A DNA stretch of 64,000 bases from Pseudomonas baetica (GTDB lineage: Bacteria; Pseudomonadota; Gammaproteobacteria; Pseudomonadales; Pseudomonadaceae). The first letter of the stretch is position 1. Each line of letters begins with the position of its first letter. Both the position numbers and the translations under genes were made by a program. A model generated the notes under the pieces. That model searched no databases. It was not told the origin of the DNA and saw only the letters and a program-made list of their open reading frames with translations. This document shows positions 18,540-29,000 of the stretch, piece by piece. The stretch is from contig NZ_PHHE01000001.1 in assembly GCF_002813455.1 (NCBI RefSeq), forward strand, positions 5,514,001 to 5,578,000. Direction: 5' to 3'.

Positions 18540-18745
18540 AAGCACCGCGGTTTATCTGTTGGAATCCAAACCTGCATCCGCGCGATATAAGCCTTTATCT
18601 CCTGCTCGGCTTTCTCATGACTGTCAAACGGCCCTTCAAGGGTATTTTCCCGAGTGCTGAAAAACAGTTCGCCATTGACCCGGCACACCCGGTCGCTGCG
18701 AAAGTGCGTGGCGGGGGCGGGATCCTGGCGGCGCATGCCTAACAT
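18509..18745 (-). CDS. Small hypothetical protein (DUF6316-like)
   Basis: A 78-residue soluble protein with the central segment THFRSDRVCRVNGELFFSTR and EGPFDSHEKAEQEIKAYIARM, which resembles the small DUF6316 family of pseudomonads. No function is known. ATG 18745 has AGGAG eight bases before it. The last residues (REQARSHS) and the stop are encoded by the adjoining REP palindrome, so the original C terminus was probably shorter or different. Confidence 0.7.
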   Translation of the reverse strand: MLGMRRQDPAPATHFRSDRVCRVNGELFFSTRENTLEGPFDSHEKAEQEIKAYIARMQVWIPTDKPRCFLREQARSHS

Positions 18746-18956
18746 GGTCGGTCTCCTTTTTGTGATGCGCTGAAACGGATCCAATGAGCTTATGCCTGAA
18801 GCACTTGGGATGCCTGCCCAGCCGATCAACGGCGCATCGTCAATTTAATGCTGCGACCTGCACAGTTTCATTCACGGCGTGTCCCGAACTGTCCCTGTGT
18901 CGCGTCCTGCACTGCGCCTAGAATGATCGCTCTTGTCAGCAGGCTTCGGGGTTCGC

Positions 18957-19916
18957 ATGCATATTTCATCGGGTCGCTGGGTGTACGGCTTGTTCCTGGC
19001 GCTGCTGACGGCGTTTCTGTGGGGCATCCTGCCGATCAAACTCAAACAGGTGTTGCTGGTGATGGACCCGGTCACGGTGACCTGGTTTCGCCTGCTGGTG
19101 TCCGGCGGTTGCCTGTTCATTTATCTGGCGTCGACCAAACGCCTGCCGAGCCGCAAAGTGCTCGGCCCCAAGGGTGGCTGGCTGGTGCTGATGGCGGTGC
19201 TCGGGCTGGTGGGGAACTACGTGCTGTATCTGATGGGGCTCAACCTGTTGAGCCCCGGCACCGCGCAGTTGGTGGTGCAGATGGGACCGATCATGTTGCT
19301 GATTGCCAGTCTGTTTGTGTTCAAGGAGCGCTTCAGCATCGGCCAGGGCATGGGGCTGGCGGTGTTGTTGATCGGTTTTGTGTTGTTCTTCAATCAGCGG
19401 CTGGCGGAGTTGCTGACCTCGCTCTCGGATTACACCGCCGGCGTGCTGCTGGTGTTGTTGGCATCGACGGTCTGGACGTTTTACGCGCTTGGGCAGAAGC
19501 AATTGCTGACGGTGTGGAATTCGTTGCAGGTGATGATGGTGATTTATCTGTTCTGCGCGTTGTTGCTGACGCCGTGGGTGCATCCGCTTGAAGTGTTGCA
19601 GTTGAGTCCGCTGCAGGGCTGGCTGCTGTTGGCGTGCTGCATGAACACCCTGATCGCTTATGGTGCGTTCGCCGAGGCGCTGGCGCACTGGGAGGCATCG
19701 CGGGTCAGTGCGACGCTGGCGATTACGCCGCTGGTGACGTTTGGCGCGGTGGTGATTGCCGCCGGGGTCTGGCCGGAATATGTGCATGCCGAGCAGATCA
19801 ATGGCCTGGGTTATGGCGGGGCGGTGCTGGTGGTGCTGGGGTCGGCGCTGGTGGCGTTGGGGCCGTCGTTGATTGCCGGGTTGAAGGCGCGGCGCATGCG
19901 TATGGCAGCAGGTTAA
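18957..19916 (+). CDS. EamA/DMT family transporter
   Basis: A 319-residue membrane protein with about ten helices in two repeated halves, each like an EamA domain (drug/metabolite transporter, RarD-like). Family-typical phrases are TAFLWGILPIKLKQV in helix 1 and LSPGTAQLVVQMGPIMLLIAS in the first half. The C-terminal tail is basic (KARRMRM). Substrate is unknown. ATG 18957 was chosen at the beginning of the first membrane segment; no strong ribosome binding site precedes it and an in-frame TTG eight codons earlier is possible. Confidence 0.88.
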   Translation: MHISSGRWVYGLFLALLTAFLWGILPIKLKQVLLVMDPVTVTWFRLLVSGGCLFIYLASTKRLPSRKVLGPKGGWLVLMAVLGLVGNYVLYLMGLNLLSPGTAQLVVQMGPIMLLIASLFVFKERFSIGQGMGLAVLLIGFVLFFNQRLAELLTSLSDYTAGVLLVLLASTVWTFYALGQKQLLTVWNSLQVMMVIYLFCALLLTPWVHPLEVLQLSPLQGWLLLACCMNTLIAYGAFAEALAHWEASRVSATLAITPLVTFGAVVIAAGVWPEYVHAEQINGLGYGGAVLVVLGSALVALGPSLIAGLKARRMRMAAG

Positions 19917-19929
19917 CCGCGTCATCGTT

Positions 19930-20014
19930 CTTCGCGAGCAAGCCCGCTCCCACATTTGAGCGTAATCCCATGAGAGGAATGCATTCGAATGTGGGAGCGG
20001 GCTTGCTCGCGAAG
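19930..20014. repeat. REP doublet
   Basis: CTTCGCGAGCAAGCCCGCTC and GTGGGAGCGGGCTTGCTCGC form an inverted pair around a spacer of about 30 bases. It lies between the convergent EamA and fumC genes, a usual REP position. Both arms carry the same paired substitutions (AAGCCC/GGGCTT) relative to the other REPs of the window, showing compensatory change. Confidence 0.9.
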
Positions 20015-20038
20015 ACTGACTTTCAGTCGCTACAAACC

Positions 20039-21433
<1,395 letters not shown>

Positions 21434-21626
21434 CGTGCACACTCCTGTTGGTCTGTTTGCGCTGGTTAGGCCAGGTCTGGCCCAGGTGGTTCCATCAATC
21501 CGATTGTTGACCGGTCAAACCCCGCCAATCAAGCGCGGCAAGGCTCGGGGGTTGAGCCATAGCGTTTGTTAGGCGCAGAATGGTCGCCCTTGGGGTTTTA
21601 CCTCGTTAGCTAGAAAAGGAAACTCG

Positions 21627-22148
21627 ATGACTCGTCTTCGTGCCATCTGTACCGCGGTTGCACTGGTTTGCGCCAGCGGCCAGGTGCTTGCCGATACCGC
21701 CAGCCACAATGCCAGTGCCGAAGCTTTCCTGACCCTGGCGCACGCTGACAAACTGGGCACTCCGGTGTACATGCAAGTGCAGCAAATGTTTGCTCAGCGT
21801 TTTGAGCAGACCAAAGCCCCGGAATCCAAGAAAGCCACGCTGGAAACCTACCAGGCCAAGGCCAACGCCGCCCTGGATCAGGCCATCGGCTGGAACAAGC
21901 TCAAGCCCGACATGGTCAAGCTCTACACCAGCAACTTCAGCGAATCGGAGCTCAAAGACCTGGTCGCTTTCTACAAGTCGCCACTGGGCAAGAAAGTCCT
22001 GGAAAAAATGCCGCAGCTGACTCAGCAATCGGCTCAGATGACCCAGGCCAAACTGGAAAGCGCGGTACCGGTAGTCAACAAGCTGCTGGAAGACATGACC
22101 AACGAGCTGGCCCCGAAAGGCGCTGCTCCGGCCAAGAAAAAGCCGTAA
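21627..22148 (+). CDS. DUF2059 domain periplasmic protein
   Basis: A 173-residue protein with a signal peptide (basic start MTRLR, hydrophobic core, cleavage probably after QVLA-D near residue 23). The mature part is helical with the DUF2059 segment SELKDLVAFYKSPLGKKVLEKMPQ, and a lysine-rich tail ends the protein. Its role is unknown. AAGGAAA precedes the ATG. The bolA-like gene follows in the same direction after 12 bases. Confidence 0.88.
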   Translation: MTRLRAICTAVALVCASGQVLADTASHNASAEAFLTLAHADKLGTPVYMQVQQMFAQRFEQTKAPESKKATLETYQAKANAALDQAIGWNKLKPDMVKLYTSNFSESELKDLVAFYKSPLGKKVLEKMPQLTQQSAQMTQAKLESAVPVVNKLLEDMTNELAPKGAAPAKKKP

Positions 22149-22160
22149 GCGGAGTTCGTG

Positions 22161-22460
22161 ATGACCATGCAACAACGCATTGAATCGACGCTGGCGCTGC
22201 TTCAGCCCGAACACCTGCAAGTGCTGGACGAAAGCCACATGCACAGTCGCGGGTTACAGACCCACTACAAGGCTGTGGTGGTCAGCGCGCAGTTCGACGG
22301 CCTGAACCGGGTCAAGCGCCACCAGAAAGTCTACGGCACGCTCGGCGAGCTGATGGGCGAGTTCCATGCGTTGGCGCTGCACACCTACACCCCGCAGGAA
22401 TGGGCAGAGATCGGCGCCGCTCCGGCGTCGCCGACCTGTGCTGGCGGTAGCAAACATTAA
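22161..22460 (+). CDS. bolA: BolA family protein
   Basis: A 99-residue protein with the BolA fold segments ESHMHSRGLQTHYKAVVVS and RVKRHQKVYGTLGELM, including the conserved His and the helix-turn-helix-like region. BolA proteins bind iron-sulfur clusters with monothiol glutaredoxins and influence morphology and stress gene control. GGAG lies six bases before ATG 22161; the adjacent GTG one codon upstream is less likely. Confidence 0.88.
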   Translation: MTMQQRIESTLALLQPEHLQVLDESHMHSRGLQTHYKAVVVSAQFDGLNRVKRHQKVYGTLGELMGEFHALALHTYTPQEWAEIGAAPASPTCAGGSKH

Positions 22461-22462
22461 GA

Positions 22463-22508
22463 TCAAAAGATCGCAGCCTGCGGCAGCTCCTACAGGTGGC
22501 TGCCGCAG
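22463..22508. repeat. REP-like palindrome of the CTGCGGCAGC type
   Basis: AAAGATCGCAGCCTGCGGCA is the outer part of a second REP type common in pseudomonads. CTGCGGCAGC and GCTGCCGCAG (22478-22487, 22499-22508) form a perfect ten-base-pair stem right after the bolA-like gene. Confidence 0.75.
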
Positions 22509-22522
22509 AGGGTGATGTTTTT

Positions 22523-22531
22523 TGCTAGAAT
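22523..22531 (+). promoter_or_regulatory. Candidate extended -10 promoter for trhO
   Basis: TGCTAGAAT has the TGn plus TAGAAT form of an extended -10 element, 82 bases before the trhO start. The predicted start of transcription would fall at the foot of the next hairpin. No good -35 box is visible. Confidence 0.35.
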
Positions 22532-22535
22532 CCGC

Positions 22536-22566
22536 AACGCGCCGCTTACCCGGCGCGTTTTTTTTC
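22536..22566 (+). terminator. Intrinsic terminator hairpin between bolA-like gene and trhO
   Basis: ACGCGCCG and CGGCGCGT pair around a short loop and are followed by eight or more T. It probably ends the DUF2059-bolA transcript, but because a -10-like box sits just upstream it could also be in the trhO leader. Confidence 0.75.
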
Positions 22567-22612
22567 GTATCCGGTTCACCCTTTGCGAGGGTAGCCACCT
22601 GGAGAAATACCC

Positions 22613-23554
22613 ATGACACAACCGATTGTCGTGGCGGCACTGTATAAGTTCGTCACCCTCGAAGATTACGTCAACCTGCGCGAGCCGCTGCTGCAAGCGA
22701 TGGTCGACAACGGCATCAAAGGCACCCTGCTGATCGCAGAAGAAGGCATCAACGGCACGGTTTCCGGCACGCGCGAAGGCATCGATGGCCTGCTCGCCTG
22801 GCTCAAGAACGATCCGCGCATGATCGACATCGATCACAAAGAGTCGTACTGCGACGAGCAGCCGTTTTACCGCACCAAAGTCAAACTCAAGAAAGAGATC
22901 GTCACCCTCGGTGTCGAAGGCGTCGACCCGAACAAAAAGGTCGGCACCTACGTTGATCCGCAAGACTGGAACGCGTTGATCAGCGACCCTGAAGTGTTGT
23001 TGATCGACACGCGCAACGATTACGAAGTGTCGATCGGCACCTTCGAAGGCGCCATCGATCCGAAAACCACCAGTTTTCGCGAATTCCCCGACTACATCAA
23101 AGAGCACTTCGATCCGGCCGTGCACAAGAAGGTCGCGATGTTCTGCACCGGCGGCATTCGTTGCGAGAAAGCCTCGAGCTACATGCTGGGCGAGGGTTTC
23201 GAAGAGGTTTACCACCTCAAGGGCGGCATTCTGAAATACCTCGAAGAGGTGCCGCAGGAAGAAACCAAGTGGCAGGGTGACTGCTTTGTGTTCGACAACC
23301 GTGTGACTGTGCGTCACGACCTCAGCGAAGGCGACTACGATCAATGTCATGCCTGCCGCACACCGGTCAGCGTTGAAGATCGCACCTCCGAGCATTACGT
23401 GGCTGGCGTCAGTTGCCCGCACTGCTGGGACACGCTGAGCGAGAAAACCCGCCGCAGCGCCATCGATCGGCAGAAGCAGATCGAACTGGCCAAGGCGCGC
23501 AATCAGCCGCATCCGATCGGCTACAACTACAAGCAAGCATCCTCCGAGGCTTAA
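22613..23554 (+). CDS. trhO: tRNA uridine(34) hydroxylase TrhO
   Basis: A 313-residue rhodanese-domain protein of the YceA/TrhO family. The N-terminal acylphosphatase-like part contains [14 protein letters not shown]; the rhodanese loop [12 protein letters not shown] carries the active Cys near residue 180; a C-terminal region has CHACRTPV and CPHCWD, a likely metal-binding cysteine set. TrhO uses oxygen to form 5-hydroxyuridine at tRNA position 34, the first step of cmo5U/mo5U. The DsbA-like gene starts two bases after its stop. Confidence 0.93.
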   Translation: MTQPIVVAALYKFVTLEDYVNLREPLLQAMVDNGIKGTLLIAEEGINGTVSGTREGIDGLLAWLKNDPRMIDIDHKESYCDEQPFYRTKVKLKKEIVTLGVEGVDPNKKVGTYVDPQDWNALISDPEVLLIDTRNDYEVSIGTFEGAIDPKTTSFREFPDYIKEHFDPAVHKKVAMFCTGGIRCEKASSYMLGEGFEEVYHLKGGILKYLEEVPQEETKWQGDCFVFDNRVTVRHDLSEGDYDQCHACRTPVSVEDRTSEHYVAGVSCPHCWDTLSEKTRRSAIDRQKQIELAKARNQPHPIGYNYKQASSEA

Positions 23555-23556
23555 CC

Positions 23557-24192
23557 ATGTCTGCGCGCCTGCTCTATGTGATGGATCCGATGTGTTCCTG
23601 GTGCTGGGGGTTTGCTCCGGTGGCCAAGGCACTGGTTGAGCAGGCGCAAGCAGCCGGGGTCGAGCTGCATCTGGTGGTCGGCGGCTTGCGCACCGGCAGC
23701 GGCGCTTCGCTGGAGCCGACCACTCGACGTTACATTCTCGAACACTGGCAAGCGGTCACCGAGGCCACAGGCCAAGCGTTCAAGTTTGAGGGGGCGTTGC
23801 CTGACGGTTTCGTCTATGACACCGAGCCTGCCTGCCGCGCGATTGTCACCGCGCGCAGCCTGGCGCCGGATTGCGCGTGGAAACTGGTCGGGCTGATCCA
23901 GCAGGCGTTTTACGCTGAAGGTCGCGATGTCACCCAGGCCAGCGTGTTGGTCGAGCTGGCAGAACAGGCGGGTGTACCGCGCATCGAATTTGCCGCGTTG
24001 TTCGATCATGCTGATCAACACAAAGCCACTCAGGCCGATTTCAGCTGGGTGCAGGACCTCGGCATCGCCGGTTTCCCGACCTTGCTCGCCGAACGCAATG
24101 GCCAACTTGCGCTCTTGACCAACGGCTATCAGCCGCTCAGCGAACTGTCGCCATTGCTCGGCCGATGGCTGGAGCGCGCGGCCTGTGTCTGA
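23557..24192 (+). CDS. DsbA family protein (cytoplasmic thioredoxin-like)
   Basis: A 211-residue thioredoxin-fold protein without signal peptide. The redox motif MDPMCSWCWGF is at residues 8-18, and the cis-Pro loop IAGFPTLLAERNG lies near 175-185. This arrangement resembles the DsbA/FrnE-like subgroup, which acts as a dithiol oxidoreductase or isomerase in the cytoplasm; the partner is unknown. GAGG lies eight bases before ATG 23557. Its end overlaps the start of the ABC exporter gene, so the two are likely translated together. Confidence 0.85.
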   Translation: MSARLLYVMDPMCSWCWGFAPVAKALVEQAQAAGVELHLVVGGLRTGSGASLEPTTRRYILEHWQAVTEATGQAFKFEGALPDGFVYDTEPACRAIVTARSLAPDCAWKLVGLIQQAFYAEGRDVTQASVLVELAEQAGVPRIEFAALFDHADQHKATQADFSWVQDLGIAGFPTLLAERNGQLALLTNGYQPLSELSPLLGRWLERAACV

Positions 24193-26002
24193 CCCGGCCG
24201 ATGACACGCCAGCCGTCAAGCGCGTCGACCGGCTGAGCTGGGCAGAAGTCCGGCGTCTGGCACTGCATCACAAAAAATCCCTGTGGATCGCCAACGGCGT
24301 GGCCGTGCTGGCGACGCTGTGCAGTGTGCCGATTCCGTTGTTGCTGCCATTGCTGGTGGACGAAGTCCTGCTCGGCCATGGCGATGCGGCGCTGAAAATC
24401 ATGAACCATGTGTTGCCGACGATGTGGCAGCAAGCAGCGGGTTATATCGGCCTGATGCTGCTGGTGACGTTGACCCTGCGTTGCAGTTCATTGTGTTTTG
24501 GAGTGTTGCAGTCGCGGCTGTTTGCGCGGCTGGCCAAGGACATCGTCTATCGCATTCGGGTGCGCCTGATCGAGCGCCTGAAACGGATTTCCCTCGCTGA
24601 ATACGAAAGTCTGGGCAGCGGCACGGTCACCACGCATCTGGTCACGGATCTGGACACCCTCGACAAATTCGTCGGTGAAACCCTCAGCCGGTTTCTGGTG
24701 GCGATGCTGACACTGGTCGGCACCGCGAGCATCCTGATGTGGATGCACTGGAAACTGGCGCTGCTGATCCTGTTGTTCAATCCGCTGGTGATCTACGCCA
24801 CGGTGCAGTTGGGCAAACGCGTCAAACACCTGAAGAAGCTGGAGAACGACAGCACGGCGCGCTTCACTCAGGCATTGAGCGAAACGCTCGATTCGATTCA
24901 GGAAGTGCGCGCGGGCAACCGTCAGGGTTATTTCCTCGGCAGGCTCGGTTTGCGCGCGCAGGAAGTGCGTAACTACGCGGTCAATTCGCAGTGGAAAACC
25001 GACGCCTCCAATCGCGCCAGTGGCTTGCTTTTTCAGTTCGGCATCGACATCTTCCGCGCGGCGGCAATGCTCACCGTGCTGTTCTCCGACCTGTCGATCG
25101 GCCAGATGCTCGCGGTGTTCAGTTACCTGTGGTTCATGATCGGCCCGGTGGAACAATTGCTCAATCTGCAATACGCCTACTACGCGGCGGGGGGCGCATT
25201 GGCGCGGATCAACGAATTGCTGGCGCGGGCCGATGAGCCGCAGTATCCGGGCGGTGTCGATCCGTTCAAGGGCCGCGAAACCGTGGGCATCGAGGTGCAA
25301 GGCCTGTGCTTCGGTTATGGCGATGAACTGGTGCTGGATCAACTGAAGCTGTCCATTGCTCCCGGCGAAAAAGTTGCCATCGTCGGTGCCAGTGGCGGCG
25401 GCAAAAGTACCTTGGTGCAATTGCTGCTGGGCCTGTATACGCCGTTGGCCGGGACCATCCGCTTTGGGGGTTCGACCCAAGAGGAAATCGGCCTGGAGAC
25501 GATTCGCGAGAACGTTGCCGTGGTGCTGCAGCATCCCGCGCTGTTCAACGACACCGTGCGCGCCAACCTGACCATGGGCCGCACCCGCAGTGACGAAGCT
25601 TGTTGGCAGGCACTGGAAATCGCCCAGCTCGACGCCACCATCCGTGCGTTGCCGCAAGGCCTGGACAGCATCGTCGGGCGTTCCGGCGTGCGTCTGTCTG
25701 GCGGCCAGCGCCAACGGCTGGCAATTGCGCGGATGATCCTCGCCGAACCGAAAGTGGTGATCCTCGATGAAGCCACCTCGGCCCTCGATGCCGCCACTGA
25801 ATACAACCTGCATCAAGCGATGGCGCGGTTCTTGAGTGGCCGTACCACGCTGATCATTGCTCACCGTTTGTCAGCGGTGAAGCAGGCGGACCGGGTGCTG
25901 GTATTCGATGGCGGGCAAGTGGCCGAGGATGGCGGTCACCAGCAACTGATCGCCGATGGCGGCTTGTACGCCAAGCTTTATGGGCATTTGCAGCGGATGT
26001 AA
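24185..26002 (+). CDS. ABC exporter, fused permease and ATPase
   Basis: A 605-residue half-transporter. Six membrane helices fill residues about 30-320; the nucleotide-binding domain follows with Walker A GASGGGKST near 400, signature LSGGQRQR near 505, Walker B VVILDEATSALD near 525 and the switch His in IIAHRLSAVKQ near 560. It would work as a homodimer exporting lipids, peptides or drugs; the substrate is not clear. The start is GTG 24185, inside the last codons of the DsbA-like gene (8-base overlap). The only other candidate starts fall inside the membrane domain. Confidence 0.88.
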   Translation: MSDPADDTPAVKRVDRLSWAEVRRLALHHKKSLWIANGVAVLATLCSVPIPLLLPLLVDEVLLGHGDAALKIMNHVLPTMWQQAAGYIGLMLLVTLTLRCSSLCFGVLQSRLFARLAKDIVYRIRVRLIERLKRISLAEYESLGSGTVTTHLVTDLDTLDKFVGETLSRFLVAMLTLVGTASILMWMHWKLALLILLFNPLVIYATVQLGKRVKHLKKLENDSTARFTQALSETLDSIQEVRAGNRQGYFLGRLGLRAQEVRNYAVNSQWKTDASNRASGLLFQFGIDIFRAAAMLTVLFSDLSIGQMLAVFSYLWFMIGPVEQLLNLQYAYYAAGGALARINELLARADEPQYPGGVDPFKGRETVGIEVQGLCFGYGDELVLDQLKLSIAPGEKVAIVGASGGGKSTLVQLLLGLYTPLAGTIRFGGSTQEEIGLETIRENVAVVLQHPALFNDTVRANLTMGRTRSDEACWQALEIAQLDATIRALPQGLDSIVGRSGVRLSGGQRQRLAIARMILAEPKVVILDEATSALDAATEYNLHQAMARFLSGRTTLIIAHRLSAVKQADRVLVFDGGQVAEDGGHQQLIADGGLYAKLYGHLQRM

Positions 26003-26003
26003 G

Positions 26004-29000
26004 TCATCCCCACAACACCTTCAACCCATCCACTGCTCCGTCATAAGCAAATTCTTTGAGAACTACCGCGCAGCTGTTGCACGGCGACAGGGTAGTGGCC
26101 ACGTCAATCGACTTGATCATCTTGTTGTCCGGGTACTTTTGCCGGAGCACGCTGATCAGCTTGGCTTCGCTGTCCAGTGAAGTCGGTCGGCTGGTGAGTT
26201 TCGCGGTATAGGCATTGACGTCCTTTATCGTATGCGGGATGGCCAGAAGCTTTCCGTCAGGCGAGACGTTTAGCGACGTCCTGGCGAATGTCTGGCCGGC
26301 ATCGACGTTGAAGTACGTGATGTCGTTGACGTTGATGCTGTCCGAACGGCCCAATGGTTCGAACAAGGGCAATTTCCCGGTCAGCCCTTGCCCGCCTGAA
26401 ACACTGACATAAACCTCGCGCTTGCCGGTCGAGGTCACAATGTCGGCACAGGCGATATTTCTGGGGTTTTCGGTTTGAAATTTCCGCGGCAGCAGTCGTT
26501 GAAGTTTTAGCATCGACTGATTGATTTTCAGATCACTGTTCGCCGTCACGTTGACGACTTTCTCGGAGAATAAGGTATCGAAGATTTCTGCGGTTTTCTT
26601 GCGCAAGGCTTCTGGAGCGTCCTTGCTGCGGGACCAGGACGCTGCTCCGGTCTCAAGTTTGCTGACAATCATGCGTGTGGAATGATCGAACATCACCGCT
26701 TCTGCCGGACTGGTGTCGACCTTGAGCAGTTTGAGTGTATCCGGCGGTGTGATATGGTCGCCGATGGGAATGGCTATTTCATCCATGGTTTTCAACGCGT
26801 GTTCGATTTGTTCAACCCCGTGGATGCGGGCGATGTTATTGGCATTGAGCGATCCGGTATAAACCGTCTTCAACTCCTCTACCAAGTCTGAGCTGACAGC
26901 CCTGTTCAATGTAAAGCTATCGGGAATAGCAACTGCAAGGCGTTCGTTGATATAAAAGTCGCCATCGCTCAGTCGGGTAAAGACATAGTGTTTTGAGTTG
27001 TCTTTCGCCGTCACGAGGATCGCACCCACTTCCAGGGTATCGAACTTACCCCCCTGTTCGTAGGGCAGGTTGACCTTGATTCGAGCAAAAATGCCTTGTT
27101 GTAATTGCAGTGAGGCATCGAGCGACTTGTAGCGTTTGATGGCGCTTGTCCACAACGGTTGTTTGCGGATGGCCGGGCTATAAATAATGTCACCAAACCA
27201 GGGGGCCCAGCCTTTTGTTTCATCGATAGGGTTTTCTGGCAGTGGGGCCGGATCTCGGGTGACATAAACGGTTTTGCAAACGGCGTCCGGAGCACGGCGC
27301 ACCCGGCACGGCAGGGCTTTGAACCGTGCCTGATCATTGATCATGTCGGCGCGGCGCAGTTGATTGCCATCCAGTCGATAGGGCGTGCCATCAATCAGCA
27401 TTGTGGTGCTGCCATCGACTTCAAGCAGGTCGTGAATACGGGCGTGTTCTGGAACCTCTGTCACCACGCGGGACTGGTCAAGAGGCTGGGTCTTGAAGGT
27501 TGACCGGCCTTGCACAAAGTTTTTGCCGTGGCGGCTCAGGCGGGGGCCGTAGGGTAGAGACGTTACAGGATCCACCAAGTGAAAGCGCTGAAGGTCCACA
27601 GTGCTGGTATTGCGCACCAGCACATCGTCGATGCCGTTGATCGTTGCCAGTTGATCACCTGGGGTCAGCGGCCGCCAGCGCCCGGGATCGACGGCCTGGG
27701 GCAGGTTGTGATTGAGCCGGTAACTGTCGGTGTGTGCCAGTTTTCTGAATGGGCGAATACCCAGCTGGCTAGTGATTTTCAGGCCCTTCCAGGCGCCATT
27801 GCCCAACATCTTCAGCAACGGCCGGACGCCGCCCAGTGGGTTGAGATTTTTCAACGAGCTGATCAGCAGGTTACTCGCCAGCTTTGAAAACGCAGGCAGG
27901 CTGGCTTTGAGTGCAAGGTGCGAGGCTCCGGTGGCCACCCTGATCAAACGCACGCACCCTGAGAGGAATTTGCCGATGGGTAACACGAAGCCAACGACTT
28001 CCAGACCCAGCCCGATGCTGCCCCTGATTATCCTGAAAGTATCGCCCGATGCGATGTCCTCTATGTTGCTCCAGAACGGCACTGTTTGTTTGACCCGCTC
28101 CATGGCCAACTCTTTAAGAAGCACAATCGGCTCTGGTCGGTCGCGCAGGGTGTCAAATGTGGTTATGCCGCGAGCGCGGGCATGTAATGCCTTTTCGTCT
28201 ACGTAGAGGAAATTCGACGCGATGTAGTCGGCCACGGTGTCGAGTCGCGGCAGTGGGGGCGTTACTTCAGGTTGCGCAGGCGCGGCGTCAGGTACTTCGC
28301 CTAGGCTGGACAGGATCGCTACGCAATACGCGCCTTCGACAGGTGGCTTTCCATCCAGGTGCGCGGACCAGTCCAGCCGCAACGACATGCTGAGATCAAG
28401 CGCAGTTGATTGCCCCGGAACAGGCGTGTGAAACGCAATATCCTCGACTACACCGTAGGATGTATGGGTCACCCGCAAGGTGGGTCGGCAACGAATGAAA
28501 CCAGCGCTGGGGATGAGTTCGTAGTAGGTGATTTTCTCACCCTGAATAACCTGTAGCACAAAACCTTTCCTTGCCCGGACCTGCTCCTTGTCTTTGGATT
28601 TCTTCGAAAGCAGGCTCAGTACGCGCACTTTGCCCTGCTCCAGCGCCTGACGGTCGGCCAGTGGCAGTGAGTTTAGCAGGCTGCTAATCAGGGTTTTATA
28701 GGCGTTGCGGATACTTGAAAGGTGTTTTTTGAAGTCGCTTTCAAACTGATTGTTGATTTCCGGCAACGTGTTTTGCCTGCCGTAAAAAAACTGCTGCCGG
28801 TAAACGCCTGATAGGTCCTTGCGCTGCGACTGAACGCCGCGCTGGTGGTCGACGCTGATCCAGTGGTCGGTGCGTGTCTTGCCATCGGCAGCGGTGACAA
28901 ACCATTTTTTTCCACTGTCGAACTGCCCGTCGGCATACACATCGAGGAAGGCGTGCCCCGGCACTTTGAATGAGGGGCTGTCCATGAACCGATTGCTGTC

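Noticed and set aside
26004..26180. Search for a small immunity gene after the deaminase-tipped protein
   Set aside because: Its stop is one base from the stop of the convergent ABC gene, leaving no space; frames inside the 3' end show no independent start signals.
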